Notes: generated from the letters alone by a model not told the origin. A DNA stretch of 64,000 nucleotides from an uncultured Chryseobacterium sp. (GCA_913775525.1 CAJYLH010000012.1:1-64000); one strand, 5' to 3'. Shown: positions 17,171-28,634, counted from the first letter of the stretch. Made by a program: numbers and translations.

Positions 17171-18268
17171 ATGATTTATTCCATCGTTGTTATTGCATTG
17201 ATTATTGTCGGAGCCTATTACCTGATTACTTCCCGTGAAGTTTTCGGAGCTGAACCCCGCGGAAAAAGGCTGGAGCGTATGAAGCAGTCCGCGCATTACA
17301 AAGACCGGCAGTTTCAGAACCTCAGCTATACACCATCCATTGCTGAGGGATACAGCATGCCTCGCGTGATGTTCGATTTTTTCTTTGCTAAAAAAGATCC
17401 TTTGTTGAAGCCGCTTAAAGCAGTTCCCTCCATTCATACCGATTTAAAAGCGATACCGGCGGATCAGGATGTCATGGTATGGCTGGGACATTCATCGTAT
17501 TATATCCGGACCAATGGGGTTTCGTTTCTGATCGATCCGGTTCTGAGCTCCTATGGTTCCCCGTTCAAATATTTCAATAAAGCATTTTCAGGATCAGATA
17601 TTTTCCGTCCGGAGGATATCCCACATCTGGACTATTTGGTGATTACCCATGACCACTACGATCATCTGGACTATCCTACGGTAAAAGCCCTGAAGGGCAG
17701 GGTAGAAAAAGTCATCCTGCCATTAGGCGTGGGGGCGCATCTGGAACGCTGGGGATATGCTGAAGAAAACCTTATTGAAGAAGAGTGGGGCGCCACCGTA
17801 CCGCTGAAGAACAACATCAGCATTACTTTTACGCCTGCAAGGCACTTTTCCGGCAGGAAAGTCAGGCGAAACGGGACCTTATGGACTTCTTACGTATTGC
17901 AGACTCCGGATAAAAAAATATTTCTGGGCGGAGACAGCGGCTATGATACCCATTTTAAAACCATCGGTGATCAGTATGGCCCGTTTGACTATGCCATTAT
18001 GGAAAACGGGCAGTATAACGAAGCCTGGAAATACATCCACTCATTACCTGAAGACGTTGTAAAAGCAGGGATGGATGTGAAAGCGAAAAACATCATTCCC
18101 GTACATTCCGCAAAGTTTGCCCTTGCGCTCCATCCATGGAATGAACCGCTTGAAAAGGTAAGTGTTCTGGGTAAGGAAAACCACCTGAATATTCTGACTC
18201 CGATGATCGGGCAGCCGGTCAGTCTCAATGGATCCGATCAGCATTTCAATCCCTGGTGGAAAGACTGA
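17171..18268 (+). CDS. Membrane-anchored metallo-beta-lactamase-fold hydrolase
   Basis: This 365-residue protein begins with one membrane helix (about 2-20) followed by an MBL-fold domain of the UlaG/NAPE-PLD-like group. The metal site is THDHYDH (H160, D161, H162, D164, H165), with later ligands in FTPARHFSGR and GGDSGYD, and a final histidine in IPVHSAKFAL. NAPE-PLD-like members cleave phosphodiesters of lipids, so a phospholipid-type substrate is possible; the sequence does not settle it. Its stop directly abuts the stop of the GNAT gene on the other strand. Confidence 0.88.
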   Translation: MIYSIVVIALIIVGAYYLITSREVFGAEPRGKRLERMKQSAHYKDRQFQNLSYTPSIAEGYSMPRVMFDFFFAKKDPLLKPLKAVPSIHTDLKAIPADQDVMVWLGHSSYYIRTNGVSFLIDPVLSSYGSPFKYFNKAFSGSDIFRPEDIPHLDYLVITHDHYDHLDYPTVKALKGRVEKVILPLGVGAHLERWGYAEENLIEEEWGATVPLKNNISITFTPARHFSGRKVRRNGTLWTSYVLQTPDKKIFLGGDSGYDTHFKTIGDQYGPFDYAIMENGQYNEAWKYIHSLPEDVVKAGMDVKAKNIIPVHSAKFALALHPWNEPLEKVSVLGKENHLNILTPMIGQPVSLNGSDQHFNPWWKD

Positions 18269-18556
18269 TCAGGCGTGCCAGATATCCCGGTAACGGTCCG
18301 GATGGTTTTCAAACTGCTGCCGTACAAAATCGCATTCGGGATCTACCAGAAGGTCATTGTCCTCGGCGTAGCGCACCAGTTCATCCAGCAGTATTTTAGC
18401 ATAGCCATGCCCCTCATAGCCTTCGTCAAGCTTGGTATAATAAACGATCAGTTGTCTTCCGTCTATTTTTACAGACATATATCCGGCTTTCCTGCCGTTG
18501 ATCAATAGCTGGAGCTCATCCTGATAGGGACTTACCTCAAAGGTGATATTTTCCAT
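18269..18556 (-). CDS. Short GNAT-like acetyltransferase (YjdJ type)
   Basis: The 95-residue protein has the compact Gcn5-related fold of the YjdJ/human GTLF3B-like group. It shows the YEGHGYAKILLDELVRYA block, which binds acetyl-CoA in this family, and the conserved end with CDFVRQQF and HPDRY. Its substrate is unknown. It is cytoplasmic and transcribed alone, convergent with the MBL gene with no bases between the two stops. Confidence 0.85.
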   Translation of the reverse strand: MENITFEVSPYQDELQLLINGRKAGYMSVKIDGRQLIVYYTKLDEGYEGHGYAKILLDELVRYAEDNDLLVDPECDFVRQQFENHPDRYRDIWHA

Positions 18557-18650
18557 GACTTGTACTATTTAAGTTAAAGGACAGAGAACTTTTCTCATGA
18601 TTAAAGGTACAAAATAATTGATTATCAGCAGTAAGCTACACGTTATCAAT

Positions 18651-18664
18651 TATGAGTTATGAGT
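18651..18664. repeat. Two tandem copies of heptamer TATGAGT
   Basis: TATGAGT is repeated twice in tandem. The reverse complement ACTCATA is the unit of the larger array at 34304-34342, so the same simple repeat occurs at two intergenic places. Confidence 0.6.
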
Positions 18665-18667
18665 TGG

Positions 18668-19951
18668 TTATGGTGGATCAATGCTTTTAATAGCCAGGAT
18701 TTTGTCGATTTTATGCCCGTCCTTATCCACAATTTCAAGGGTGAGATGGCCGATGGTAATTTTGTCGCCGGTTTTGGGAACGGTGTCTTTTCCGTGGATG
18801 AACAACCCTGAAACACTCACGAAATTCTTTTCAATATCCTGGTCAAGCGTCAGGTTAAAATACCTCCTGAAATCATAGATGGAGCATTGGCCGTCAATCA
18901 GCCATGAATCTTCATTTCTGGCAATAATGTCCGGCTCATCATCCGAACCGTCCGGGATATTGCCGACCAGGTCATCCAGGATGTCATTGAGGGTGACAAT
19001 TCCTTTGGTGGTGCCATATTCATCAATAACGATAGCCAGATGGGCTTTGTTTTTCTGAAAACTTTCCATAAGCGGGTATACAAAAGAATTTTCACTGATG
19101 AATACCGCTTTTCTCAGATAAGACCTCAGGTTAAAATCTTTGGTGTCCAGGTCAAAGAGATCGCACAGTTTAACGACCCCGATGATATGGTTAGGATTAT
19201 TCTTGTCCGTAACGGGATAGGTGGAAAAAGAACAGTTCCTGATTTTCTGCTTCACGGTCTGGTAATCATCATCGGCATCCACGGAAATGATTTTTGACCG
19301 GTGGGTGGCGAGTGAACTGACTTTTCTGTTAACCAGTTCGAATGCATTTTCCAGGACGTCATGCTCCTTATTTTCAATAATCCCATCCTCCTTTCCTTCC
19401 CTGATAATAGATTTTATTTCTTCTTCAGTCACCATTTCCTTTTCCCTATGGCTGATACCAAAGAGCTTTAATATCCCATCATTGGTTACCGTCAAAAGCC
19501 AGACAAACGGAGTAGTCAGTAAAGCCAGCCAGTACATAGGCCCGGCTATCAGCATGGAAATCTTTTCCGGGAACTTCAGTCCCAGCCTTTTAGGGATCAG
19601 TTCACCGAAAACGATGGAAAGAAATGTGACGATGATGATAATGAGTACAGATGCTATAGGCCTGGAGTATGCAGTGAGCGGACCGATATCAGAAATCAGG
19701 ACGGCCAGGTCAGCCGTAAGGCGGTCGCCTGAATAAATCCCCAGAAGGATGCCGATCAGGGTAATGCCGATCTGCACCGTTGAAAAGAATGTACCTGGAT
19801 TGCCGGTTAACTTAAGGGCCCGTTCCGCATGGTGGCTGCCCTTCTTTTTTTCATTTTCGAGCTTAAAATTTTTGGTAGATACCAATGCCATTTCAGACAT
19901 TGAAAAAAGCCCGTTGATCAGGATCAGGATGATGATAATGATAATTTCCAT
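18668..19951 (-). CDS. CNNM/CBS-domain membrane protein (hemolysin-type, CorC-like)
   Basis: This 427-residue protein has a DUF21/CNNM membrane domain (about 1-180), a CBS pair (about 200-325) and a C-terminal CorC/HlyC domain (about 340-420). Proteins with this layout take part in Mg2+ (or Co2+) transport or efflux, although they are often annotated as hemolysins. The ATG at 19951-19949 places the first residues directly at a hydrophobic Ile-rich helix, and is preferred to an upstream start that adds 21 residues. The gene is monocistronic. Confidence 0.9.
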   Translation of the reverse strand: MEIIIIIILILINGLFSMSEMALVSTKNFKLENEKKKGSHHAERALKLTGNPGTFFSTVQIGITLIGILLGIYSGDRLTADLAVLISDIGPLTAYSRPIASVLIIIIVTFLSIVFGELIPKRLGLKFPEKISMLIAGPMYWLALLTTPFVWLLTVTNDGILKLFGISHREKEMVTEEEIKSIIREGKEDGIIENKEHDVLENAFELVNRKVSSLATHRSKIISVDADDDYQTVKQKIRNCSFSTYPVTDKNNPNHIIGVVKLCDLFDLDTKDFNLRSYLRKAVFISENSFVYPLMESFQKNKAHLAIVIDEYGTTKGIVTLNDILDDLVGNIPDGSDDEPDIIARNEDSWLIDGQCSIYDFRRYFNLTLDQDIEKNFVSVSGLFIHGKDTVPKTGDKITIGHLTLEIVDKDGHKIDKILAIKSIDPP

Positions 19952-20148
19952 GATGAAATATCTGTGAATGGGGTTAGCTAAATATAGCCATAATTTTACA
20001 GAACGGATGGTCACCCTACATGTTTAACGGAAATTATAAAATAAAATAGGTTAAAGCACTGAAAGTAATACCGTATAATCTTATCCCGTAAACAGGATTA
20101 ATCTTATCATGATTTTATATTTGTTGCGTATATGTTGTTTGAATTTTA

Positions 20149-20156
20149 TAATTTTG
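20149..20156 (+). promoter_or_regulatory. -7 box of the AraC gene, four bases from the ATG
   Basis: TAATTTTG is followed by AAGT and the ATG at 20161, the same spacing as for trpL and the small Cys-rich gene. A second match, TATATTTG, lies at 20116-20123 and would give a leader of about 34 bases. Confidence 0.45.
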
Positions 20157-20160
20157 AAGT

Positions 20161-21066
20161 ATGGAAACAACTGAGACATTAAAAGGTTTTTACGAAAAGA
20201 ACACTTTTTACAGGCTGCCGGAAGGCTGCACGGCTCCCGGGCTCGGGCATTTCAATGTGTTCTCTAGGGATAACTGTTCCTCTGTCACGCCTTACAGCAG
20301 AAGGGATTATTACAAAATCTCACTGATTATAGGAAATGGCACCATCCATTATGCAGATAAGTGGATCTATTTAGACCGGCCTGCAGTCCTGTTTTCAAAT
20401 CCGCTGATCCCCTACTCATGGGAAGCTGAAAATGAAGACCAGAAGGGTTTTTTCTGCCTTTTTACCGATCATTTCCTGCATAACGGCAGTCGTTTCGGCA
20501 GCCTGTCAGATTCCTGGCTGTTTAAAATAGGCGGGACCCCGGTATTCTTTGTAGATGAAAAGCAAGAGCAGGACGTGGCAGAGATCTTCGGTAAAATGAT
20601 GGCGGAAATACAGTCGGATTATCCCCATAAATATGATCTGCTGCGGGCTTACCTGCATCTTCTCATCCATGAAACCATGAAAATGCATCCTACAGAAAAT
20701 TTCCAGCCGTACCAGAATTCTTCACAGCGCATTGCTTCGCTGTTCATGGAACTCCTGGAGCGCCAGTTCCCCATTGACAGCCCGGAACGCTACCTGAGGC
20801 TGAAAACACCTAATGATTATGCAGTAAGCCTTTCCATCCACGTCAACTCACTGAACCGTTCCGTAAAAGAAATTACGGGCCGCACCACCGGCCAGCAGAT
20901 CGCCTCGCGGGTGATTCAGGAAGCCCATGCACTGCTGAAGCATACGGACTGGAATATTTCAGAAATTGCCTATGCGCTGGGCTTTGAAGAGCCTTCTTAT
21001 TTTACCAATTATTTTAAAAGGCAGGCCGGGATGACTCCCAATGCGGTCAGAAATGCGCTGGTTTGA
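20161..21066 (+). CDS. AraC-family transcriptional regulator
   Basis: The 301-residue protein has an N-terminal cupin-like sensing domain (about 20-170) and a C-terminal double helix-turn-helix (about 200-300), with the SEIAYALGFEEPSYFTNYFK signature of the second HTH. It is followed on the same strand by an aldo/keto reductase, an MFS exporter and an MBL hydrolase, which are its most likely targets. The ligand is unknown. A very short leader is predicted. Confidence 0.92.
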   Translation: METTETLKGFYEKNTFYRLPEGCTAPGLGHFNVFSRDNCSSVTPYSRRDYYKISLIIGNGTIHYADKWIYLDRPAVLFSNPLIPYSWEAENEDQKGFFCLFTDHFLHNGSRFGSLSDSWLFKIGGTPVFFVDEKQEQDVAEIFGKMMAEIQSDYPHKYDLLRAYLHLLIHETMKMHPTENFQPYQNSSQRIASLFMELLERQFPIDSPERYLRLKTPNDYAVSLSIHVNSLNRSVKEITGRTTGQQIASRVIQEAHALLKHTDWNISEIAYALGFEEPSYFTNYFKRQAGMTPNAVRNALV

Positions 21067-21118
21067 TTTTTATAAGTCTTGGTTTGAATTTTATAGGGCA
21101 ATGGAGCTGTTTCCATTT

Positions 21119-21126
21119 TACCTTTG
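21119..21126 (+). promoter_or_regulatory. -7 box of the aldo/keto reductase gene
   Basis: TACCTTTG matches TAnnTTTG 28 bases before the ATG at 21154. The -33 region is poor, as expected if an activator such as the upstream AraC protein helps. Confidence 0.45.
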
Positions 21127-21153
21127 TCCTGTTAATCATAAATCACAAACGTT

Positions 21154-22155
21154 ATGCAATTCAGAAAATTAGGAAACACAGGAAAAGAACTTTCAGCCAT
21201 TGGCTTGGGATGTATGGGAATGAGCTTTGCGTATGGTCCTGCAGACGAACAGGAAAGTATCAGTACGCTTCATAAAGCCCTGGACCTTGGCATCAATTTC
21301 TGGGATACCGCAGATATGTATGCCAATGGTGAGAACGAAAAGCTGATCTCCAAAGTGCTGGTTCCGAACCGGGATAAAATTTTCATTGCCTCGAAATTCG
21401 GTTTCAGGTTCAAAGACGGAAAGGCAAGCCACAGCGGCGCGCCGGGAACCTATTTTGACGGCTCTCCGGAATGGATCAGGCAGGCGGTGGATGCAAGCCT
21501 CCAGCGGCTGAAGGTTGATGAAATAGACTTGTATTATGCACACCGCGTTGATCCCAATATCCCTGTTGAGGAAACAGTAGGCGCTATGGCGGAGCTTGTA
21601 CAGGCAGGAAAAGTAAAATACCTTGGTTTATCAGAAGCTTCCGCATCGTCCATCAGAAAAGCACATGCTGTTCACCCGATCACTGCTTTGCAATCTGAAT
21701 ACTCACTGCTCACCAGGGGTGTGGAAAATGAAATCTTACCGGTTATCAGGGAACTGGGGATTACGTTGGTTCCTTATTCTCCGCTGGCGAGAGGATTATT
21801 CTCCAATATCAATGATGTTCAGAATTTCGGAGCAGATGACTTCAGGAAATCACTTCCACGATATCAGGATGAATACCTGGAAAACAACAGGAAACTGGCT
21901 CAGGAAATCAATGATTTTGCGGCTTCCAAAGGAGTGAAAGGAACCCAGCTGGCTCTAGCCTGGGTACTGAACCAGGGAGAAGATATTATCCCGATCCCCG
22001 GAACCAAAAGAATCAAATACCTGGAAGAAAACATTGCAGCCGCAGGGCTGAAACTTTCCGGGGAAGACCTCAGCGCCATCGATTCGATTCTGAAGAAATA
22101 TCCTCATGTAGGAGAGAGGTACAGCGAAGGATCTATGAAGCTGGTCAATAACTAA
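21154..22155 (+). CDS. Aldo/keto reductase
   Basis: This 333-residue enzyme has the AKR barrel with the catalytic tetrad D51, Y56 (DTADMY), K81 (ASKFG) and H130 (YYAHRVD). The NADPH-binding end includes IPIPGTKR. It reduces aldehydes or ketones, and resembles the AKR13-like group with GLGCMGMSFAYG at the start. It stands between an AraC regulator and an MFS exporter. A possible terminator (22171-22213) separates it from the exporter, so it may be a unit of its own. Confidence 0.92.
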   Translation: MQFRKLGNTGKELSAIGLGCMGMSFAYGPADEQESISTLHKALDLGINFWDTADMYANGENEKLISKVLVPNRDKIFIASKFGFRFKDGKASHSGAPGTYFDGSPEWIRQAVDASLQRLKVDEIDLYYAHRVDPNIPVEETVGAMAELVQAGKVKYLGLSEASASSIRKAHAVHPITALQSEYSLLTRGVENEILPVIRELGITLVPYSPLARGLFSNINDVQNFGADDFRKSLPRYQDEYLENNRKLAQEINDFAASKGVKGTQLALAWVLNQGEDIIPIPGTKRIKYLEENIAAAGLKLSGEDLSAIDSILKKYPHVGERYSEGSMKLVNN

Positions 22156-22170
22156 CAGTAAGAATATACA

Positions 22171-22213
22171 ATCCTCAGGTTCCGGAAATATACGGGATCT
22201 GAGTTTTTTATCA
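22171..22213 (+). terminator. Possible weak terminator after the AKR gene
   Basis: Imperfect arms around CTCAG and CTGAG, with an inner TCCG/CGGGA pairing, are followed by a T run. The stem is interrupted, so read-through into the MFS gene is plausible. Confidence 0.4.
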
Positions 22214-22227
22214 CTATAACGACGATT

Positions 22228-23418
22228 ATGGTTACACTTAAAGACAAAAATAAATTTATTGCCACACTGCTGGCTTTTGCTGTCATCCCGATGTCAGGGC
22301 TGTCAACGGATATTTACCTGCCGTCCATGCCCAGTATGGCCGTGGAACTAAACCAGCCGGAAAGCCGGATACAGCTTACCTTATCCATATTCCTGATCAG
22401 TTACGGCTTAACCCAGTTTTTTGCCGGGAGTATTGTGGATTCATTCGGCAGGTACAAGGTTTCTATGATTTCGCTGGCTCTGTTTGTCGTTTCATTTATG
22501 ATTACGGCGACCACCCAGAATATCTATATCATTTATGCCATGAGGGTACTGCAGGGAATGCTGTCGGGCTTTGCGGTAGTATCGAAGCGGGCATTTTTTG
22601 TGGATGTCTATGACGGCGACCAACGGAAACATTACCTGAGCATCATGACCATTGTGTGGTCGGTGGGGCCTATTATTGCACCGTTCATCGGAGGTTACCT
22701 GCAACAAAATTTCGGCTGGCAGTCCAATTTCTATGTGCTTGCGGGATACAGCCTGCTGCTTTTTCTGCTGGAATTTGTTTTTTCCGGTGAAACACTCAAG
22801 AAAAGAAACCCTTTCCATGTGGAGTTCCTGATACAGCAGTATGCCTCTATGTTTAAAACCAAAGATTTCTTTTACGGCATGATCATGTGTGGGCTCAGCT
22901 ATTCGATGATCATGTTCTTCAGCCTCTGCGGCTCTTTCATCATCGAACATAAAATGGGCTATTCCGAGGTGGTGGCCGGATATGTTTCCCTGATCCTCGG
23001 ATTTGCCTGGATGACAGGTGGATTTCTCGGAAAAGCGCTGATCAATAAAGCGTTCCTGCCTAAGATCCGGTATGCCAATTTCATCCAGCTCGCTTTTATC
23101 GTGCTGATGTTTATCGCTTCTTACTTTTTAAGCAATATTTACAGCCTGGTGGCTTTTGCTTTCTGTATTCATATTACGGCCGGATTTGTCTTTAACAACT
23201 ATTTTGCCTACTGTATCGGCAGGTTCCCGGAATCCGCAGGTATTGCGGGCGGTCTTACCGGTGGTGTGGCCTACATTATCACTTCCGCAGTCAGTTATGG
23301 GATCGTTGCGGTGATCAGGCCGCAGGTTCAGCTGGAAGTTGCAGAAGGCTATTTTGTTCTGGGCATACTTGGATTGCTTGTCCTGAGCATGATCAGGATC
23401 AGGAAAGCCCACATTTAA
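22228..23418 (+). CDS. MFS exporter, Bcr/CflA-like
   Basis: The 396-residue protein has twelve predicted membrane helices of the drug:proton antiporter type. The first helix carries STDIYLPSMP, a hallmark of the Bcr/CflA group, and DSFGRYKV forms the loop 2-3 motif A. It should pump small molecules out of the cytoplasm using the proton gradient. The MBL gene follows after 14 bases, so the two are co-transcribed. The substrate is unknown. Confidence 0.9.
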   Translation: MVTLKDKNKFIATLLAFAVIPMSGLSTDIYLPSMPSMAVELNQPESRIQLTLSIFLISYGLTQFFAGSIVDSFGRYKVSMISLALFVVSFMITATTQNIYIIYAMRVLQGMLSGFAVVSKRAFFVDVYDGDQRKHYLSIMTIVWSVGPIIAPFIGGYLQQNFGWQSNFYVLAGYSLLLFLLEFVFSGETLKKRNPFHVEFLIQQYASMFKTKDFFYGMIMCGLSYSMIMFFSLCGSFIIEHKMGYSEVVAGYVSLILGFAWMTGGFLGKALINKAFLPKIRYANFIQLAFIVLMFIASYFLSNIYSLVAFAFCIHITAGFVFNNYFAYCIGRFPESAGIAGGLTGGVAYIITSAVSYGIVAVIRPQVQLEVAEGYFVLGILGLLVLSMIRIRKAHI

Positions 23419-23432
23419 CATAAAATTTAAGC

Positions 23433-24389
23433 ATGATGAATAAAAAAGAAACGGCAAAAAAAGATTCAGCTCATTCAGGCCCGTCTTCTCCGGTACAGGA
23501 GAATGATCTTTCAGGTTTTAAAAAGATTATGCTCGGAGCGCTGGAACTGTTTATCCTTACGGACGGATACCTCCACGAAGAGAATGTAGATTCCTTTGCT
23601 CCGAGAAGTCAGGTATCGGAACTGAAAAAGATTCTTAAGGAGCATTTCCGGCCTGAAAATTATATTGAAATGGCGTTGAATATCCTTCTGGTAAAAACAA
23701 AGGACAGGCTGATCTTGCTGGATGCAGGGATGGGTATTTTTGCCGATGAAAGAGCGGGTTTCCTGCTCAAAAGCCTCAACAAAGCAGGTTTTTCCGTGAA
23801 AGATATCACCGATCTTTTCATTTCCCATGCACATCCCGACCATATCGGAGGCTTAGTGGATGAAAAAGGCAACCTTGTATTTTCCAATGCGGGTTATTTT
23901 ATATCAGAGACCGAATATGATTTCTGGATGAATGCCACCCTGGATGATTTCGGCAACAGCGCCCTGAAAGACCAGCCGGAGCTGATCAGCCAGATGATTC
24001 CTCCGGTACAGAATATCCTTAAAACCATACAGCCCAGACTGACATTTTTTGATCTCAACCAGGAACTGTATGACCATTTCAGCTTTCAGGCGGCTCCTGG
24101 ACATACCCCCGGGCTCACTATGACAACCATTTCTTCCGGAAAAGAAAAGCTGATGTGTATCGCTGATATCGTCCATTCAGATGTAGTAGTATTTCCACAT
24201 CCGGATTGGGGATATTTCGGGGATGCGGATCTGGATATTGCTATCCAAACACGTATCAGCGTACTCCGGCAGTTATCAGAAACAGAAATGCGTGTATTTG
24301 CCTTTCATATGCCATGGCCAGGGTTGGGTTTTACCGGAAAAGCAGGGCAGGGGTTTAAATGGATTCCGGAAGGCTTCATGCATCCCTGA
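23433..24389 (+). CDS. Metallo-beta-lactamase-fold hydrolase (lactonase-like)
   Basis: The 318-residue protein has an MBL domain with SHAHPDH (H132, H134, D136, H137), a further histidine in APGHTPG and an aspartate in CIADIVHSD. The spacing resembles AHL lactonase-like and related hydrolases. The N-terminal 25 residues are polar and lack a signal peptide. It follows the MFS exporter closely, so both may handle the same small molecule. Two adjacent ATG codons start the gene and the choice is arbitrary. Confidence 0.87.
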   Translation: MMNKKETAKKDSAHSGPSSPVQENDLSGFKKIMLGALELFILTDGYLHEENVDSFAPRSQVSELKKILKEHFRPENYIEMALNILLVKTKDRLILLDAGMGIFADERAGFLLKSLNKAGFSVKDITDLFISHAHPDHIGGLVDEKGNLVFSNAGYFISETEYDFWMNATLDDFGNSALKDQPELISQMIPPVQNILKTIQPRLTFFDLNQELYDHFSFQAAPGHTPGLTMTTISSGKEKLMCIADIVHSDVVVFPHPDWGYFGDADLDIAIQTRISVLRQLSETEMRVFAFHMPWPGLGFTGKAGQGFKWIPEGFMHP

Positions 24390-24430
24390 TAAAGACACTT
24401 ATATTTTCTATTTTATAATTTTCTTCATGA

Positions 24431-24457
24431 ATCCTCTCAGCAATGAGAGGATTTTTA
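24431..24457 (+). terminator. Terminator of the MFS-MBL unit
   Basis: A 9-bp stem ATCCTCTCA / TGAGAGGAT with loop GCAA is followed by five T. Confidence 0.85.
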
Positions 24458-24505
24458 CTATCCTGTAATGGCTTTGAAGCAGAAATTCGAATCTCAAATA
24501 GATCC

Positions 24506-24536
24506 AACAAAAAAGCCCCTTTAAAAAGGAGCTTTC
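24506..24536 (-). terminator. Terminator of the isocitrate dehydrogenase gene
   Basis: On the minus strand arms AAAGCTCCTTT and AAAGGGGCTTT pair with one mismatch and are followed by six T. Confidence 0.8.
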
Positions 24537-24557
24537 AGTGTATATTGTGTACGGAGG

Positions 24558-26804
<2,247 letters not shown>

Positions 26805-26814
26805 TTAAGACTCA

Positions 26815-26822
26815 CAAATTTA
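26815..26822 (-). promoter_or_regulatory. -7 box of icd
   Basis: On the minus strand it reads TAAATTTG, which matches TAnnTTTG, about 37 bases before the ATG. Confidence 0.45.
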
Positions 26823-26854
26823 GTAAATATGATTGTGTATTGGGTTATTTTGCA

Positions 26855-26880
26855 TAAAAAAAGAGGCCGCCGCCTCTTTG
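26855..26880 (-). terminator. Terminator of the T9SS pair
   Basis: An 8-bp stem AAAGAGGC / GCCTCTTT with a 4-base loop gives a run of T on the minus strand. It insulates icd from the upstream pair. Confidence 0.85.
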
Positions 26881-26884
26881 AAAT

Positions 26885-28009
26885 TTATATTTGTGTTATG
26901 GTGTAACTTCCCGTTGCGTCGAAATTTACACTGAACTCTATTTTAAAGTTTTTAGGATTATTTGAAAGGTTAGGAATCATAATATACGCTCCTTCGATAT
27001 CAAAATTACTATCATTTAAATTATCACCTAAGAATTCATTGGAAGAACTTGTACTGGTGGTTGGTAAATGTATTTTAAATCCTGAAAAATTTGTGGAAGT
27101 AACTCCTGTCAAGTTGATTGAAAATTTATTTGTTGAAATATTATAATTAGTCGGAGAGACCTGAGGAGATATACTATTATTTATAGACAAATAAATAGTT
27201 GGATTGATATTTTCAACAAACACATTTGTAGATGTTCCATAGCTCATAGTATTGATCCTATAAAAACCATTAGAGGAGGTATTAAAGTTAGAACCATTTG
27301 GAATCAAAGTATTTTGACTTCCTGAACCGTATACCTGTGCAGATGTATTTTGAGCAACGATAAATTTAAACTGTGTATTTGTAGATAAATATTTATAACC
27401 TACTTTTTCATTGATATTTTTATTTCTTAATAGTTCTGATGAGCTTGCATTAAAATTATTATAAGAACCATAAAAATATAAATTTGCAGGTATAGTCTGA
27501 TTGCCAGATGATTGGCCCATTGGTAAGCTTAATGTACCGGAATCATTTACATTCAAAATATAATTTGTACCATTAGGAGAAACTAAGGTTATGCCTTGTC
27601 CTGCACCTGTGACAACCGTTTTGCTTACCTGTGCATATGGAACTGTCATTAGCTGGTTCACTCCGACATTCGTATAATTAGAACCGCCTGCCGGATCCAT
27701 TTCCACTTTTACAAACTTAATATTAGCTCCCCAATTGATCGCTCCAAAATTTCCTATCGTAGCAGTTCCCTGACCGATATTTAAATTTACCAAGCCTTTG
27801 GAATTGGTAGTTTTATTGTGTGTTTCAGTGTAAAGAACTGTACCAGTAGCAGAATTTTCCAGTATGCTGATTTTTAAAGCAACGTTTCCATTGGAAATCG
27901 GTGCTCCGGAGGTATTAAAGGCAATGGTTTGATAACTGAAGGCCTGTGGGACCTGTGCACTTAATAAAGTAGTTAGATATAAGCATATCGTAGCGTAAAG
28001 TTTTTTCAT
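26885..28009 (-). CDS. Exported repeat-type surface protein
   Basis: The 374-residue protein has a signal peptide ending near SAQ (residue 19). Residues about 20-130 form a domain common at the start of Bacteroidetes exported proteins (SYQTIAFN, then a METHNKTT-like and NLNIGQG block ending VPYAQ). The rest is Asn/Ser/Thr-rich, with a segment (FYGSYNNFNA to FKFIV) reminiscent of the SusE/SusF starch-binding-like domains. No T9SS sorting domain is present at its C-terminus. It lies 12 bases after the T9SS-sorted gene. The base composition is notably AT-rich. Function unknown, probably surface-exposed. Confidence 0.7.
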   Translation of the reverse strand: MKKLYATICLYLTTLLSAQVPQAFSYQTIAFNTSGAPISNGNVALKISILENSATGTVLYTETHNKTTNSKGLVNLNIGQGTATIGNFGAINWGANIKFVKVEMDPAGGSNYTNVGVNQLMTVPYAQVSKTVVTGAGQGITLVSPNGTNYILNVNDSGTLSLPMGQSSGNQTIPANLYFYGSYNNFNASSSELLRNKNINEKVGYKYLSTNTQFKFIVAQNTSAQVYGSGSQNTLIPNGSNFNTSSNGFYRINTMSYGTSTNVFVENINPTIYLSINNSISPQVSPTNYNISTNKFSINLTGVTSTNFSGFKIHLPTTSTSSSNEFLGDNLNDSNFDIEGAYIMIPNLSNNPKNFKIEFSVNFDATGSYTITQI

Positions 28010-28021
28010 GAAAATTCAGTT

Positions 28022-28474
28022 TTAAGGGTTTTTGATAATTTTAATAGGTTTAAGATCAGTATTTTTAAAGGAAATTATATATACTCCCTGATTTAGGCTT
28101 CTCAAGTCAAGTTTTTCGGAATTCAGGTGTGTTTTTAAAACCATTCTTCCTGAGGTATCATAAATTTCGGCCTCCTTAATTTTTGACGCTGATTTTAGCT
28201 TGACATAAATAAAGTCAATAGTTGGATTAGGATAGATTTTTACATTTTCTTTCTCCAGTTCGCTAATACCAAGAACCTGCAATGATATCTGATAGTACAT
28301 TCCCATAGTTCCTGAATTGATTTGATCAGGATCTGCGGGAATAACATAGATCTCTCCGACAGAATGAGTAAAGGTGTCGGCAGAAACAGCCCCGGAATTG
28401 ATGCTTCCTACAACAGACTGTGCAAAGCCCAGTACCGGAAATCCTAATAATGCAAAAGTAATTTTTTTCCACAT
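28022..28474 (-). CDS. T9SS type A sorting-domain protein
   Basis: This protein of 150 residues has a signal peptide ending near GFAQ (residue 19) and a short middle part. Its C-terminal type A sorting domain (about 75-150) shows VKIYPNP, EIYDTSGR and GVYIISF followed by a basic end. Such domains direct export through the type IX secretion system and attachment to the cell surface. It is the first gene of an operon with the surface protein downstream. The pair is AT-rich compared with icd and tpx on either side. Confidence 0.87.
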   Translation of the reverse strand: MWKKITFALLGFPVLGFAQSVVGSINSGAVSADTFTHSVGEIYVIPADPDQINSGTMGMYYQISLQVLGISELEKENVKIYPNPTIDFIYVKLKSASKIKEAEIYDTSGRMVLKTHLNSEKLDLRSLNQGVYIISFKNTDLKPIKIIKNP

Positions 28475-28604
28475 GATTATTAATTAATTTAAAAGTCTGC
28501 GAATATAATTAAAAGTCGGCAGGTTTATACGAATTAAAAAAAAATTATACAATACTTTAAGATTTATTTAACCTGCCATTGATCAGAAAACTCCATGTTT
28601 TAAT

Positions 28605-28612
28605 TAAATTTG
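28605..28612 (+). promoter_or_regulatory. -7 box of tpx
   Basis: TAAATTTG matches TAnnTTTG. A TTG at 28579-28581 lies 23 bases upstream, slightly further than usual. Confidence 0.45.
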
Positions 28613-28634
28613 TAAGGAACTAAAATAATAGATT

